A DNA stretch of 64,000 nucleotides from Martinezella lusitana (GTDB lineage Bacteria; Pseudomonadota; Alphaproteobacteria; Rhizobiales; Rhizobiaceae), in the NCBI RefSeq assembly GCF_010668395.1, contig NZ_WUEY01000018.1, forward strand, positions 62,001-126,000, given 5' to 3'. Within the stretch, counting starts at the first letter, position 1, and each line of letters begins with the position of its first letter. A model generated the notes under the pieces. The model saw only the letters and a program-made list of their open reading frames with translations, made no database searches and had not been told where the DNA came from. Both the position numbers and the translations under genes were made by a program. This document shows, piece by piece, positions 26,396 to 35,120 of this stretch.

Positions 26396-26550
26396 TCACG
26401 GCGGCCTATATCGGGGATCTCGCTCCAGCCACGCCAAATCGTCGTATGTGTCGACGTCCAGAAGGTGCCTGTCGTGTTGACCCTTACGGCGATAGCGCAA
26501 AACGCCGCCCCGCCTGCCGCGTGATGACCACATGGCCGTCCGGTCGGGTC
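26396..26550 (-). pseudogene. orphan gene fragment between infB and rbfA
   Basis: On the minus strand a short frame ending at 26396 reads RYRRKGQ, then HLLDVDTYDDLAWLERDPRYR and a stop. The LLDVDTxxDLA sequence is characteristic of the C-terminal end of nucleotidyltransferases of the MobA/CTP-transferase type. Nothing N-terminal to it is recognisable, and the frame runs back directly into the infB terminator. It looks like the 3' end of a gene lost by deletion. The assignment rests on one motif and is weak. No gene was found in the remainder of 26193-26609. Confidence 0.35.
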
Positions 26551-26554
26551 CAAC

Positions 26555-26587
26555 AAAAAACCGCCGGACTTGGCCGGCGGTTTTGGT
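26555..26587. terminator. terminator downstream of infB
   Basis: A 7-bp stem CCGCCGG/CCGGCGG (26561-26567 with 26574-26580) is flanked by AAAAAA on the left and TTTTGG on the right. On the minus strand this gives a stem followed by TTTTTTG, 23 bases after the infB stop, so most transcripts of the nusA-infB operon should end before rbfA. Confidence 0.85.
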
Positions 26588-26609
26588 ATCTCTCAAATCG
26601 AACGATTGC

Positions 26610-29345
26610 TTACAGCGTGCGCGTGATGTGCTCGACGCGGAAGCATTCGATCGTATCGCCGACGCGAATGTCCTCGTAGTTTTCGAAGGCCATGCCGCAT
26701 TCCTGGCCGACATTGACTTCCGATACTTCGTCCTTGAAGCGCTTGAGCGTCTTGAGCTTACCTTCGTGGATGACGACGTTGTCGCGCACCAGGCGCACGC
26801 CGACGCCACGCTCGACCTTGCCTTCGGTAACGCGGCAACCCGCGACCTTGCCGACCTTCGTGATGTTGAACACCTCGAGGATCTCGGCATTGCCGAGGAA
26901 GGTTTCGCGGCGCTCCGGCGAGAGCAGGCCCGACATCGCTGCCTTCACGTCATCCACGAGGTCGTAGATGATGTTGTAGTAGCGGATTTCGATGCCTTCG
27001 CGCTCTGCGAACTGGCGTGCCTGGGCATTGGCGCGAACGTTGAAGCCGATGATGGCGGCGTTCGAGGCTTCGGCCAGCGAAATGTCCGACTCCGTGATGC
27101 CGCCTGCGCCCGAATGAACGATGCGGGCCCTGACTTCGTCGGTGCCGAGCTTCTCCAGCGCGCCGGCAATGGCTTCGATCGAGCCCTGCACGTCGCCCTT
27201 GATCACCAGCGGGAATTCCTTCACGCCGACGCTCTGCAGCTGGGTCATCATCTGTTCGAGCGATCCGCGCTGGCCCGACTGGCGGGCAGCGGCCTTGTCG
27301 CGGGCCAGACGCTGACGATATTCGGAAATCTCGCGGGCGCGGCTTTCGTTTTCGACGACGGCGAACTTGTCGCCGGCCGCCGGCGTGCCCGACAGACCGA
27401 GGACCTCGACCGGCGTCGCCGGGGTCGCTTCCTTCACATGCTCGCCCTTGTCGTTGACCAGCGCGCGCACACGGCCCCACTGATCGCCGGCAACGACGAT
27501 CTGGCCCGGACGCAGCGTGCCCTTCTGGACGAGGACGGTGGCGACGGAGCCGCGACCGCGATCCAGCTGGGCTTCGATGACCGTGCCTTCTGCCGTGCGG
27601 TTCGGATTGGCCTTGAGGTCAAGGATTTCCGCCTGCAGCAGGATGGCTTCGAGCAGCTTGTCGAGGTTGGTGCCGTTCTTTGCCGACACTTCCACGTCGA
27701 GCACTTCACCGCCCATGGATTCGACGAAGACTTCGTGCTGCAGCAGTTCGGTGCGGACCTTCTGCGGATTGGCTTCGTGCTTGTCGATCTTGTTGATCGC
27801 CACGATGATCGGAACACCCGCTGCCTTCGCATGGCTGATCGATTCGATCGTCTGCGGCATCACGCTGTCGTCGGCCGCAACCACGAGGATCGCGATGTCG
27901 GTCGCCTGGGCGCCGCGGGCACGCATTGCCGTGAAGGCGGCGTGGCCCGGGGTGTCGATGAAGGTGATCTTCTGACCGTTCTGCTCGACCTGGTAGGCGC
28001 CGATATGCTGGGTGATGCCACCGGCTTCGCCCGAGACGACGCTCGTCTTGCGGATGGCGTCGAGCAGCGAGGTCTTGCCGTGGTCGACGTGACCCATGAT
28101 GGTGACGACGGGCGGACGCGAAACCAGTTCGCCTTCCTCGTCGGCAACGTTGAAGATGCCCTGTTCGATGTCGGATTCCGAAACGCGCTTGACCGTATGG
28201 CCGAATTCGCTGGCGATCAGCTCGGCCAGGTCGGCGTCGATGACGTCGCCCGGCTTCATCATCTGGCCTTCCTTCATCAGGAACTTGATGACGTCGACGG
28301 CGCGTTCGGACATGCGCTGCGACAGTTCCTGAATGGTGATGGTCTCCGGAAGCACGACTTCACGCGAGATCTTTTCGCGCGTTTCCTGCATCTGGCTGCG
28401 GCGGAACTTTTCCTGGCGGCGGCGCATGGCCGAAAGCGAGCGGCCGCGAGCGCTGCCGTCTTCATCGACATTCGCCGTCGTCACGGTGAGCTTGCCGCGG
28501 CGACGCTCTTCGTCCGTCTTCGGGCGGGTTGTGACCGGCTTTGCCGGCTCAGGACGCGTGACCTTGCCGCGTGCCGGAGCGCCGCGCGGCGGGCCGCGAT
28601 CGGTCTCTTCCTCATTGGTGCGGCGGCGGTTGGCCGGTGCGTCGGCAGCAGGAGCGCCGGGGCGTGCAGGCTGCGGAGCCGCATCCGGACGACGTGCAAC
28701 GGCAGGAGCCGCGGCCGCGGCCGGCTGGGCGGCTGCAGGCTTTGGCGCTTCCACCGGCGCGGCGGCTGCTTCGACCTTGGCTTCGGCGGCGCGAGCAGCC
28801 TCTTCGGCGGCCCGGCGGGCAGCTTCAGCCTGTTCGGCGATGCGGCGTGCCTCTTCTTCCTGAAGGCGGCGTGCTTCTTCCTCGGCACGGCGCACCGCAT
28901 CGGCGGCGTCGCGAACCTGGGCCTCGGCGAGCGCGCGGCGGCGGGCGTCCATTTCGCCAGCCGACAGATGGTTCAAGACCACCGGCCGCGACGAACGTTC
29001 CTGCTGCGGGCGCTGCTGGTTGTTCTGGTTGGATTGCTGTGGCCGCTGCTGCTGGCCGCCCGGCTGATGGATGCGCGGAGCCGGCTGCGGCGGGCGTGGC
29101 GGCTGCGGTGTCGGCTCCGCAACCCGCGTCACCGATTGCGGTGCGGCAGCGGTCGTCGAACCAACGATCGGCTTTTCGTCTTCGGGGCGCAGGGGGCGGC
29201 GCTTGCGGGTCTCAACCACGACCGCCTTGGTGCGTCCGCGGCCCATGTCCTGGCGCACGGTTCCCTGATTTACGCCTGAAGGCTTCAGGGTGAGGGTCTT
29301 CTTACCCGATGCACTCAGCGTCTTGTCGTCTTGGTTATCGGTCAT
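26610..29345 (-). CDS. infB: translation initiation factor IF-2
   Basis: IF-2 is the GTPase that places initiator tRNA on the 30S subunit and promotes subunit joining. The 911-residue protein has a long, low-complexity N-terminal part (Pro/Gln-rich to about residue 110, then Ala/Arg/Glu-rich coiled coil with EEEARRLQEEEARR). A helical IF2N-type segment (ITIQELSQRMSERAVDVIKFLM) leads into the G domain: GHVDHGKTS, DTPGHAAFTAMR and NKIDK. Domains II-IV complete the C-terminus. It follows the ylxR-like gene by 101 bases in the rimP-nusA-ylxR-infB operon. Confidence 0.97.
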   Translation of the reverse strand: MTDNQDDKTLSASGKKTLTLKPSGVNQGTVRQDMGRGRTKAVVVETRKRRPLRPEDEKPIVGSTTAAAPQSVTRVAEPTPQPPRPPQPAPRIHQPGGQQQRPQQSNQNNQQRPQQERSSRPVVLNHLSAGEMDARRRALAEAQVRDAADAVRRAEEEARRLQEEEARRIAEQAEAARRAAEEAARAAEAKVEAAAAPVEAPKPAAAQPAAAAAPAVARRPDAAPQPARPGAPAADAPANRRRTNEEETDRGPPRGAPARGKVTRPEPAKPVTTRPKTDEERRRGKLTVTTANVDEDGSARGRSLSAMRRRQEKFRRSQMQETREKISREVVLPETITIQELSQRMSERAVDVIKFLMKEGQMMKPGDVIDADLAELIASEFGHTVKRVSESDIEQGIFNVADEEGELVSRPPVVTIMGHVDHGKTSLLDAIRKTSVVSGEAGGITQHIGAYQVEQNGQKITFIDTPGHAAFTAMRARGAQATDIAILVVAADDSVMPQTIESISHAKAAGVPIIVAINKIDKHEANPQKVRTELLQHEVFVESMGGEVLDVEVSAKNGTNLDKLLEAILLQAEILDLKANPNRTAEGTVIEAQLDRGRGSVATVLVQKGTLRPGQIVVAGDQWGRVRALVNDKGEHVKEATPATPVEVLGLSGTPAAGDKFAVVENESRAREISEYRQRLARDKAAARQSGQRGSLEQMMTQLQSVGVKEFPLVIKGDVQGSIEAIAGALEKLGTDEVRARIVHSGAGGITESDISLAEASNAAIIGFNVRANAQARQFAEREGIEIRYYNIIYDLVDDVKAAMSGLLSPERRETFLGNAEILEVFNITKVGKVAGCRVTEGKVERGVGVRLVRDNVVIHEGKLKTLKRFKDEVSEVNVGQECGMAFENYEDIRVGDTIECFRVEHITRTL

Positions 29346-29446
29346 TCCGTTCCTGTTCCTTCGGACAGGGCTCGGAAACGTCCGTCAGACCCTGTCGTTC
29401 AATACATGTACCTTAATGAGGCGTCCGGCGTAGGCCGGTGACCGCG

Positions 29447-30139
29447 TCATTGTTTTCGCCGGCCAGCGCCGCCCGTTGCCCGGGACTGACCGCCGTTGCG
29501 GTACCGTTCGAGCAGGTTTGCGCGCTTCACTACACCTTCACCCGCCCGCCCCGCAAGCGCTGCGGCATGGATAAAAGCATTCTGGCCCATCAGTTCTTCC
29601 ATTTCCGCCTCCGTGAAGACACGGAACGACGGTATTTCCTGTTCGGTTTCCATACCGAGATGCCAGGCCTTGCGTGCCTGGTCGATCTTCCGCACACCGT
29701 CGGCGGCGGCGTCGATCGCGTGGAATACGGCGAGTGCCGAACCATTGCGAACAGCGCCATCGACCTTCGACGAGCCGTTGACGAACTGGCTTGCCTTGCG
29801 CGCCATGTGCATCATCCCGGCCAGCTGCGCCACAAGAAGGCGGTCGACGATGGCGCCGAGATCGCTCGGTGCCGTCACCTCCGCCTTCAAGGCGCGGGCA
29901 AATAATTTCTTCGCCACTGCCTTGTCCACCAGCGCCCGGTCAAGCTTGACCCAGCAGCCGCGTCCCGGCAGCTGCCGCTTCAGATCGGGAACAACGGTCC
30001 CGTCCGGAGCGGCTACGAAGCGGATCAGCTCGTCGGCCGATCCGCTTTCGCGTGTCACGATACACATGCGGCCGTTTGCGCCGTCACCCCCGAGATCGCT
30101 GTCTTCAGGCGGTGCGCTTGGCCCCTCGGTGATCGTCAT
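29447..30139 (-). CDS. YlxR-like (DUF448) RNA-binding protein with L7Ae-like domain
   Basis: The 230-residue protein has an N-terminal YlxR domain (CIVTRESGSADELIRFV, then LPGRGCWV near 58) and a second domain around 95-180 resembling an L7Ae-like fold (LLVAQLAGMMHMARKASQFVNG, then ALAVFHAIDAAADGVRKID). The C-terminal tail is basic. Two-domain forms are common in alphaproteobacteria; single-domain YlxR proteins bind RNA and modulate transcription or RNase P. The start overlaps the nusA stop by four bases (ATGA), so it is translationally coupled. Confidence 0.9.
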   Translation of the reverse strand: MTITEGPSAPPEDSDLGGDGANGRMCIVTRESGSADELIRFVAAPDGTVVPDLKRQLPGRGCWVKLDRALVDKAVAKKLFARALKAEVTAPSDLGAIVDRLLVAQLAGMMHMARKASQFVNGSSKVDGAVRNGSALAVFHAIDAAADGVRKIDQARKAWHLGMETEQEIPSFRVFTEAEMEELMGQNAFIHAAALAGRAGEGVVKRANLLERYRNGGQSRATGGAGRRKQ

Positions 30140-31743
30140 GCTTCTTGCTCGGCTTCATCCTCCGCGACCTCTTCGGTCGTCTCAGTGGCGAGATCGGCCT
30201 CGGTGATCCAGCCGGCCAGCAGGCGAGCCTGCACGACCATCTGTTCTGCTTCGACGCGCGACACTTCGAGCTTGGAGAACAGGCCTTCGAACTTTTTCGT
30301 TTCGCCGTTCTTGCGTTCGCTCCAGCCGACGAGGTCATCGGCAGCGCAGCCGGCGAAGTCCTCGATCGTCTTGATGCCGTCCTCGCCGAGGGCGACCATC
30401 ATCTGTGCGGTCATGCCGTTGATCTGGCGCAGCTCGTCGGAGACGCCGAGCGCCTTGCGCTTCTCGTCCATCTCGGCTTCCAGGCGCTCCAGATATTCCC
30501 GGGCGCGCTCCTGGATTTCCTGCGCGGTCTCTTCGTCGAAACCGTCGATGGAAGCGATTTCGTCGAGATCGACGTAAGCCAGTTCCTCGACGGCGGCAAA
30601 GCCTTCGGAGGCCAGAACCTGACCGACCATTTCGTCCACGTCGAGCGCGTCCATGAACAGGTTGGTGCGCTCGTTGAATTCCTTTTGGCGGCGTTCCGAT
30701 TCCTCGGCTTCCGTCATGATGTCGATATCCCAGCCGGTCAGCTGCGATGCGAGGCGGACGTTCTGGCCGCGGCGGCCGATGGCCAGCGACAGCTGCTCGT
30801 CCGGAACCACGACTTCGATGCGCTCCGCGTCTTCGTCGAGAACGACCTTGGCGACTTCGGCCGGCTGCAGCGCGTTGACGACGAAGTTCGCCGGCTCGCT
30901 GGACCACGGAATGATGTCGATCTTCTCGCCCTGCAATTCGCCGACGACGGCCTGAACGCGCGAGCCGCGCATACCGACGCAGGCGCCGACCGGATCGATC
31001 GACGAGTCGTTGGAGATGACGGCGATCTTGGCGCGAGAGCCCGGATCGCGGGCAACCGACTTCACCTGGATGATGCCGTCGTAGATTTCGGGCACTTCCA
31101 TGGTGAAGAGCTTGACCATGAACTGCGGATGCGTGCGCGACAGGAAAATCTGCGGGCCGCGCTGCTCGCGACGGACGTCGTAGACATAGGCGCGGACGCG
31201 GTCGCCGTAGCGGAAATTCTCGCGCGGGATCATCTCGTCGCGGCGGATGATGCCTTCGCCACGGCCGAGATCGACGATGACGTTGCCGTATTCGACGCGC
31301 TTGACCGTGCCGTTGACGATTTCGCCGACGCGATCCTTGAATTCGTCGAACTGGCGGTCACGCTCGGCTTCGCGCACCTTCTGCACGATGACCTGCTTGG
31401 CCGACTGGGCGGCGATGCGGCCGAAATCCATCGGCGGCAGCGGATCGGCGATGAAATCGCCAAGGGCGGCGTCGGGGTTGCGGTCGCGGGCCAGTTCCAG
31501 CGGGATCTGCGTGGAATAGTCCTCGGCCTTCTCGACGACTTCGAGCAGGCGCTGCAGGCGAATTTCGCCGGTCTTCGGATTGATGTCGGCGCGGATGTTC
31601 GACTCCGTGCCGTAACGCGAGCGCGCGGCCTTCTGGATCGCGTCCGCCATTGCGGCAAGCACGATCTCGCGGTCGATGACCTTTTCGCGCGCCACTGCAT
31701 CTGCGATCTGCAGAAGTTCTAGCCGGTTCGCACTGACTGCCAT
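30136..31743 (-). CDS. nusA: transcription termination/antitermination factor NusA
   Basis: NusA binds RNA polymerase and nascent RNA, enhancing pausing, termination and antitermination. The 535-residue protein has the N-terminal polymerase-binding domain, an S1 domain (GEIVNGTVKRVEYGNVIVDLG near 135), two KH domains (DPVGACVGMRGSRVQAVV near 250; LSLAIGRRGQNVRLA near 320) and C-terminal helix-hairpin-helix acidic repeats (GFAAVEELAYVDLDEIASI, then DLVGWSERKNGE). The last 20 residues are highly acidic. Second gene of the operon, 62 bases after rimP. Confidence 0.97.
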   Translation of the reverse strand: MAVSANRLELLQIADAVAREKVIDREIVLAAMADAIQKAARSRYGTESNIRADINPKTGEIRLQRLLEVVEKAEDYSTQIPLELARDRNPDAALGDFIADPLPPMDFGRIAAQSAKQVIVQKVREAERDRQFDEFKDRVGEIVNGTVKRVEYGNVIVDLGRGEGIIRRDEMIPRENFRYGDRVRAYVYDVRREQRGPQIFLSRTHPQFMVKLFTMEVPEIYDGIIQVKSVARDPGSRAKIAVISNDSSIDPVGACVGMRGSRVQAVVGELQGEKIDIIPWSSEPANFVVNALQPAEVAKVVLDEDAERIEVVVPDEQLSLAIGRRGQNVRLASQLTGWDIDIMTEAEESERRQKEFNERTNLFMDALDVDEMVGQVLASEGFAAVEELAYVDLDEIASIDGFDEETAQEIQERAREYLERLEAEMDEKRKALGVSDELRQINGMTAQMMVALGEDGIKTIEDFAGCAADDLVGWSERKNGETKKFEGLFSKLEVSRVEAEQMVVQARLLAGWITEADLATETTEEVAEDEAEQEA

Positions 31744-31805
31744 TGTCTTTAGTCTCCGTCTTCCTGCCCTTCGGTTCCCGTTCCGTCAGGCGGTTCGTTG
31801 ATCGG

Positions 31806-32411
31806 TTATTCTTCTTCGTCCGCTTCGTTCTGGTTCGCTGCCTCGGCTTTTGCCAGCTTGTCGGCGCGCAACGCATCGCGGATGAGATCGTCCGTCAGGA
31901 TCAGCTTGGCTTCGGCCAGCGTGCTGAACGGAATGGTTACCTTCTGCTCCTCGCCGCGGGTAGCCTCGTCGCGTTCGATCGTGAAACCATCGGCATCCAC
32001 GGCGACGATCTTGCCGCGGAAACGCTTGCGGTTATCGACAAGTATCGACGTTTCGCACTTGACGATATGGCCGTTCCAGCGGACGAAATCCGACTTGCGC
32101 ACCATCGGGCGGTCGATGCCGGGCGAAGACACCTCCAGATGATACGCCTTATCGATCGGATCTTCCACATCCAGGACCGGAGAAATGGCCGTGGAGACCT
32201 CTTCGCAGTCCTCGACGGTCATGGTGCCGTCGTTGCGCTCGGTCATCACCTGCAGCGTCAGGCCGTTCAGATTCAAGAGGCGTACGCGCACCAGGCGGAA
32301 GCCCATACCCACAAGAACGGGCTCGATGATGGCGGCGACGCGCTGATCAAGGCCGGTTTCGACGATCAGCCTGGGTTCGTTGGTATTGTCTGCGTTTGTC
32401 ACGTCCGACAA
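31806..32411 (-). CDS. rimP: ribosome maturation factor RimP
   Basis: RimP is needed for 30S assembly. The 201-residue protein has the two-domain layout: LIVETGLDQRVAAIIEPVLVGMGFRLVRVR at the start and the central YHLEVSSPGIDRPM. An SH3-like C-terminal domain with FRGKIVAVDADGF follows. The start is unusual: a TTG at 32411 with AGGAG six to seven bases upstream (GCAGGAGTGAATGC). An ATG overlapping it is in another frame, and the farther in-frame start at 32483 lies within the upstream terminator hairpin. It opens the rimP-nusA-ylxR-infB operon. Confidence 0.93.
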   Translation of the reverse strand: MSDVTNADNTNEPRLIVETGLDQRVAAIIEPVLVGMGFRLVRVRLLNLNGLTLQVMTERNDGTMTVEDCEEVSTAISPVLDVEDPIDKAYHLEVSSPGIDRPMVRKSDFVRWNGHIVKCETSILVDNRKRFRGKIVAVDADGFTIERDEATRGEEQKVTIPFSTLAEAKLILTDDLIRDALRADKLAKAEAANQNEADEEE

Positions 32412-32453
32412 GCATTCACTCCTGCATTGTTCATGCAAACGGGAGATCGAGCT

Positions 32454-32486
32454 AATAAAAAAGAGCGGGTCCTTGCGGCCCACTCT
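32454..32486 (-). terminator. terminator downstream of the lytic transglycosylase gene
   Basis: A nine-pair stem with one mismatch (AGAGCGGGTC with GGCCCACTCT, 32462-32486) is followed on the minus strand by TTTTTTATTA. It separates the transglycosylase transcript from the rimP operon. Confidence 0.75.
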
Positions 32487-32571
32487 TCATCACACGATCA
32501 AGAATTTGAAGCCGATATAAGCCTCTTTCCGGCAAATTGCAAGGCATTCGCGCCGAAAGGCTTTTCCGCGC

Positions 32572-33939
32572 TTATTTCAATATGCCGAGTATGGAGGCCT
32601 CGGGATAGCAGGTGGGTTTCATGCCGTTCTTTTCCTGCCACTGGCCGATCGAGCGTCTCGTCTTGTAGCCCGGAAGCCCGTCGGTGCCGCCGACATCGTA
32701 GCCCTTGCGTTCCAGCGTCTTCTGCATGCCGGCGACGTCGGAGCGCAGCATCTTGCCGACATCGCCCCATTTTTCCTCGAAAGCGCCGCCGCCGGAGGCG
32801 ATACGGTCGGCAAGATTGCCGATATAGAGGCCGTAAAGGTCGGAATTGTTGTATTCCTTGATGGCATAGAAGTTTGGCGTGACGATGAATTCCGGCCCGT
32901 CGCGGCCGGCCGGAACCAGCATCATGCCGCTGGCCCGCAATTCGTCCGGTGGAAAGCTCTTGCCGGAAACCCGCTTGATGCCGAGCGAGGCCCACTGCGA
33001 GATCGGCTTGGCAAGATCCGGTCCCTCCTGAGCGCAGGATACGTTTTGCGGGATGGTGACCTCATAGCCCCAGCCACGGCCGCGCTGCCAGCCCTTCTGG
33101 ACCATATAGTTGGCTATGGATGCCAGCGTGTCCGGCACGGATGTCCAGATATTGCGATGGCCGTCGCCATCGAAATCGACGGCATATTTCAGGTAGTTGG
33201 TCGGCATGAACTGCGGCTGGCCGAGGGCGCCGGCCCAAGAGCCCCTGAACTGATCCGGCGTGACATCGCCATGCTCGAGGATGCGCAGGGCGGCGACGAG
33301 CTCGGCGCGGAACATGTCCTTGCGGGTCGACATGAAGGCCTTGGTCGCCAGCACCTGGATCGCCGAATTCGGCAGCTTGGCAATGCCGAAACCGGTCTCG
33401 CGGCCCCAGATGGCCAGCAGGATCGGCCCCGGCACGCCATAGGTTTTCTCGATCCGTCGCAGCGCTGGTCCATATTGCGAGGCGAGGCTCTTCCCGGTCG
33501 CGGCCAGCTTCTGCAGCCGCGCCTCGTTGAAATAGGGGGCGGGCGAGGAGAATTCGGCCTGGGTCTGCTTCTGCTCCGTGGGCTTCGGGAAGCCCGGGGG
33601 CACGAGATCCGGCAGGTCCCAGTTCAGCGTCACGCCGGCGAACGCGGCCTGGAAGGTCTTTTCGGAAATTCCGGCTTTACGCGCTTCCGGCCAGAGATCC
33701 TTCTGAATCCACGCCTGAAACTGCGCCTCGACATCGGCCTTCGAGGCGGCAAGCGCGGGCAGGGGGAGGAGGGCGAGGAGGAGGATAACGAAGCGCAGAA
33801 TATGCCGAGCGATACCCCCCTCTGTCCCTTTCGGGACATCTCCCCCACAAGGGGGGAGATCGTTGGCGGCGCGCTTTACGCCATATCGAGGGCCCGAAGT
33901 TTCTGCGGCTACGGCAACTGATTGCTTGGCGAAGACCAT
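32572..33939 (-). CDS. lytic murein transglycosylase, MltB-like with PG-binding domain
   Basis: It cleaves peptidoglycan glycan strands, forming 1,6-anhydro ends. The SLT-2/MltB domain is clear: YGVPGPILLAIWGRETGFG with the catalytic glutamate, GSWAGALGQPQFMPTNYLKYAVDFDGDG, and IANYMVQKGWQRGRGWG. A C-terminal peptidoglycan-binding domain follows (MQKTLERKGYDVGGTDGLPGYKTRRSI). A signal peptide (HILRFVILLLALLPLPALA) begins near 33825. The start is uncertain: the only ATG in reach, 33939, lies inside a dispersed palindromic repeat and would put about 40 repeat-coded residues before the signal. The original start may have been lost or may be a rare codon (ATT near 33819). Confidence 0.85.
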   Translation of the reverse strand: MVFAKQSVAVAAETSGPRYGVKRAANDLPPCGGDVPKGTEGGIARHILRFVILLLALLPLPALAASKADVEAQFQAWIQKDLWPEARKAGISEKTFQAAFAGVTLNWDLPDLVPPGFPKPTEQKQTQAEFSSPAPYFNEARLQKLAATGKSLASQYGPALRRIEKTYGVPGPILLAIWGRETGFGIAKLPNSAIQVLATKAFMSTRKDMFRAELVAALRILEHGDVTPDQFRGSWAGALGQPQFMPTNYLKYAVDFDGDGHRNIWTSVPDTLASIANYMVQKGWQRGRGWGYEVTIPQNVSCAQEGPDLAKPISQWASLGIKRVSGKSFPPDELRASGMMLVPAGRDGPEFIVTPNFYAIKEYNNSDLYGLYIGNLADRIASGGGAFEEKWGDVGKMLRSDVAGMQKTLERKGYDVGGTDGLPGYKTRRSIGQWQEKNGMKPTCYPEASILGILK

Positions 33940-33999
33940 GCCACAAGCAACCAATCTCCCCCCTTGTGGGCGAGATGTCACGAAGTGACAGAGGGGGGT
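33814..33999. repeat. paired palindromic repeat at the 5' end of the transglycosylase gene
   Basis: Two inverted copies of about 46 bases (33814-33860 and 33954-33999) share the core ATCTCCCCCCTTGTGGG. Each contains internal hairpins (GTCCC-TTTC-GGGAC; TGTCA-CGAAG-TGACA). Together they span the gap between recR and the transglycosylase and overlap the presumed start of the latter. This unit type is common in rhizobial intergenic DNA. Confidence 0.7.
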
Positions 34000-34031
34000 G
34001 TACACTCTCCTCATACCTGGTCCTCTCCGTC

Positions 34032-34637
34032 TCAAATCGCCGTCCGCGCCCTGAGCGCCGCCGCCAGCGTGCCCTCGTCGAGGTAATCGAGCTCGCCTCC
34101 GACCGGAACGCCATGCGCAAGGCGGGTGATCTTGACGTCGAGCCCGGCAAGCTGATCGGTTATATAGTGTGCTGTGGTTTGGCCTTCGACCGTTGCGTTG
34201 ACGGCGATGATGATCTCGCGGATGCCGCCTTCGCCGACGCGGGCGATCAGCCCGCGAATGTTGAGATCGTCGGGTCCGACGCCGTCGAGCGGCGACAGGA
34301 CGCCGCCGAGAACATGGTAGGCGGCGTTCATCGCGCCGGCGCGCTCCAGCGCCCAGAGGTCGGACACGTCTTCGACGACGATGATGACGGATTGGTCGCG
34401 CTGTTCGTCGGTGCAGACTGTGCACGGGTCGACGGTATCGACATTGCCGCAGCGCGAGCAGATCTTCACCCTGTCATAGGCATCGCCCATGGCATGGGAC
34501 AGCGGCCCGAGAAGCTGATCCTTCTTCTTGATCAGGTGCAGCGCCGCCCGCCGTGCCGAGCGCGGCCCGAGGCCCGGCACTTTCGCCAGAAGCTGGATGA
34601 GTTTTTCGATTTCGGGGCCGGTGACTCGCTTTGCCAT
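34032..34637 (-). CDS. recR: recombination protein RecR
   Basis: RecR acts with RecF and RecO to load RecA at gaps. The 201-residue protein has an N-terminal helix-hairpin-helix (LLAKVPGLGPRSARRAALHLI), a four-Cys zinc finger (CSRCGNVDTVDPCTVC near 57-72), a Toprim domain (VIIVVEDVSDLWALE, then IIAVNATVEGQTTA) and a Walker-B-like C-terminus (THRLAHGVPVGGELDYLD-type, here ITRLAHGVPVGGELDYLD). In most proteobacteria recR directly follows dnaX-ybaB; here about 3.2 kb of other genes intervene. Confidence 0.96.
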   Translation of the reverse strand: MAKRVTGPEIEKLIQLLAKVPGLGPRSARRAALHLIKKKDQLLGPLSHAMGDAYDRVKICSRCGNVDTVDPCTVCTDEQRDQSVIIVVEDVSDLWALERAGAMNAAYHVLGGVLSPLDGVGPDDLNIRGLIARVGEGGIREIIIAVNATVEGQTTAHYITDQLAGLDVKITRLAHGVPVGGELDYLDEGTLAAALRARTAI

Positions 34638-35120
34638 GGGAGGCTTTTAGCTCATAAGCTCGCGAAACGGAATCACGGAAGGGACGGTTGACCGATGAAA
34701 ATTCTGGCCGTTTGCCTCGGTGCCCCGGAGGCGCTGCCCGGCAGGAAAATGAAGACCGGCATCAACAAGCATGCCGTGAACGGCACCGTCATGATCGATG
34801 CGGAAGGGCTGGTCGGCGACGCCATCTGCAATCGCAAGCATCACGGCGGCCGCGATCAGGCCGTCTATGTCGAGGGCTCGCTGACGCTGGACTGGTGGGC
34901 GAGGGAGCTCGGGCGGCCGTTGGAACCTGGCGCTTTCGGCGAAAACCTCATTGTCGAGGGCCTGGACAATCGTGAGGTGGCCGTCGGCGATCGGTTCATA
35001 GCCGGCGATCTTGTTCTGGAGGTAAGCTCGGCGCGCATCCCCTGCGCGACATTCGCCGCAAAGATGGGCGATCCCTTGTTCGTCAAGCGCTATATTCATG
35101 CCGGGCGACCCGGCATTTAT

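Noticed and set aside
26532..29279. 915-codon plus-strand open frame opposite infB
   Set aside because: Shadow of infB caused by third-position GC bias; composition is typical of antisense translation and nothing is recognisable.
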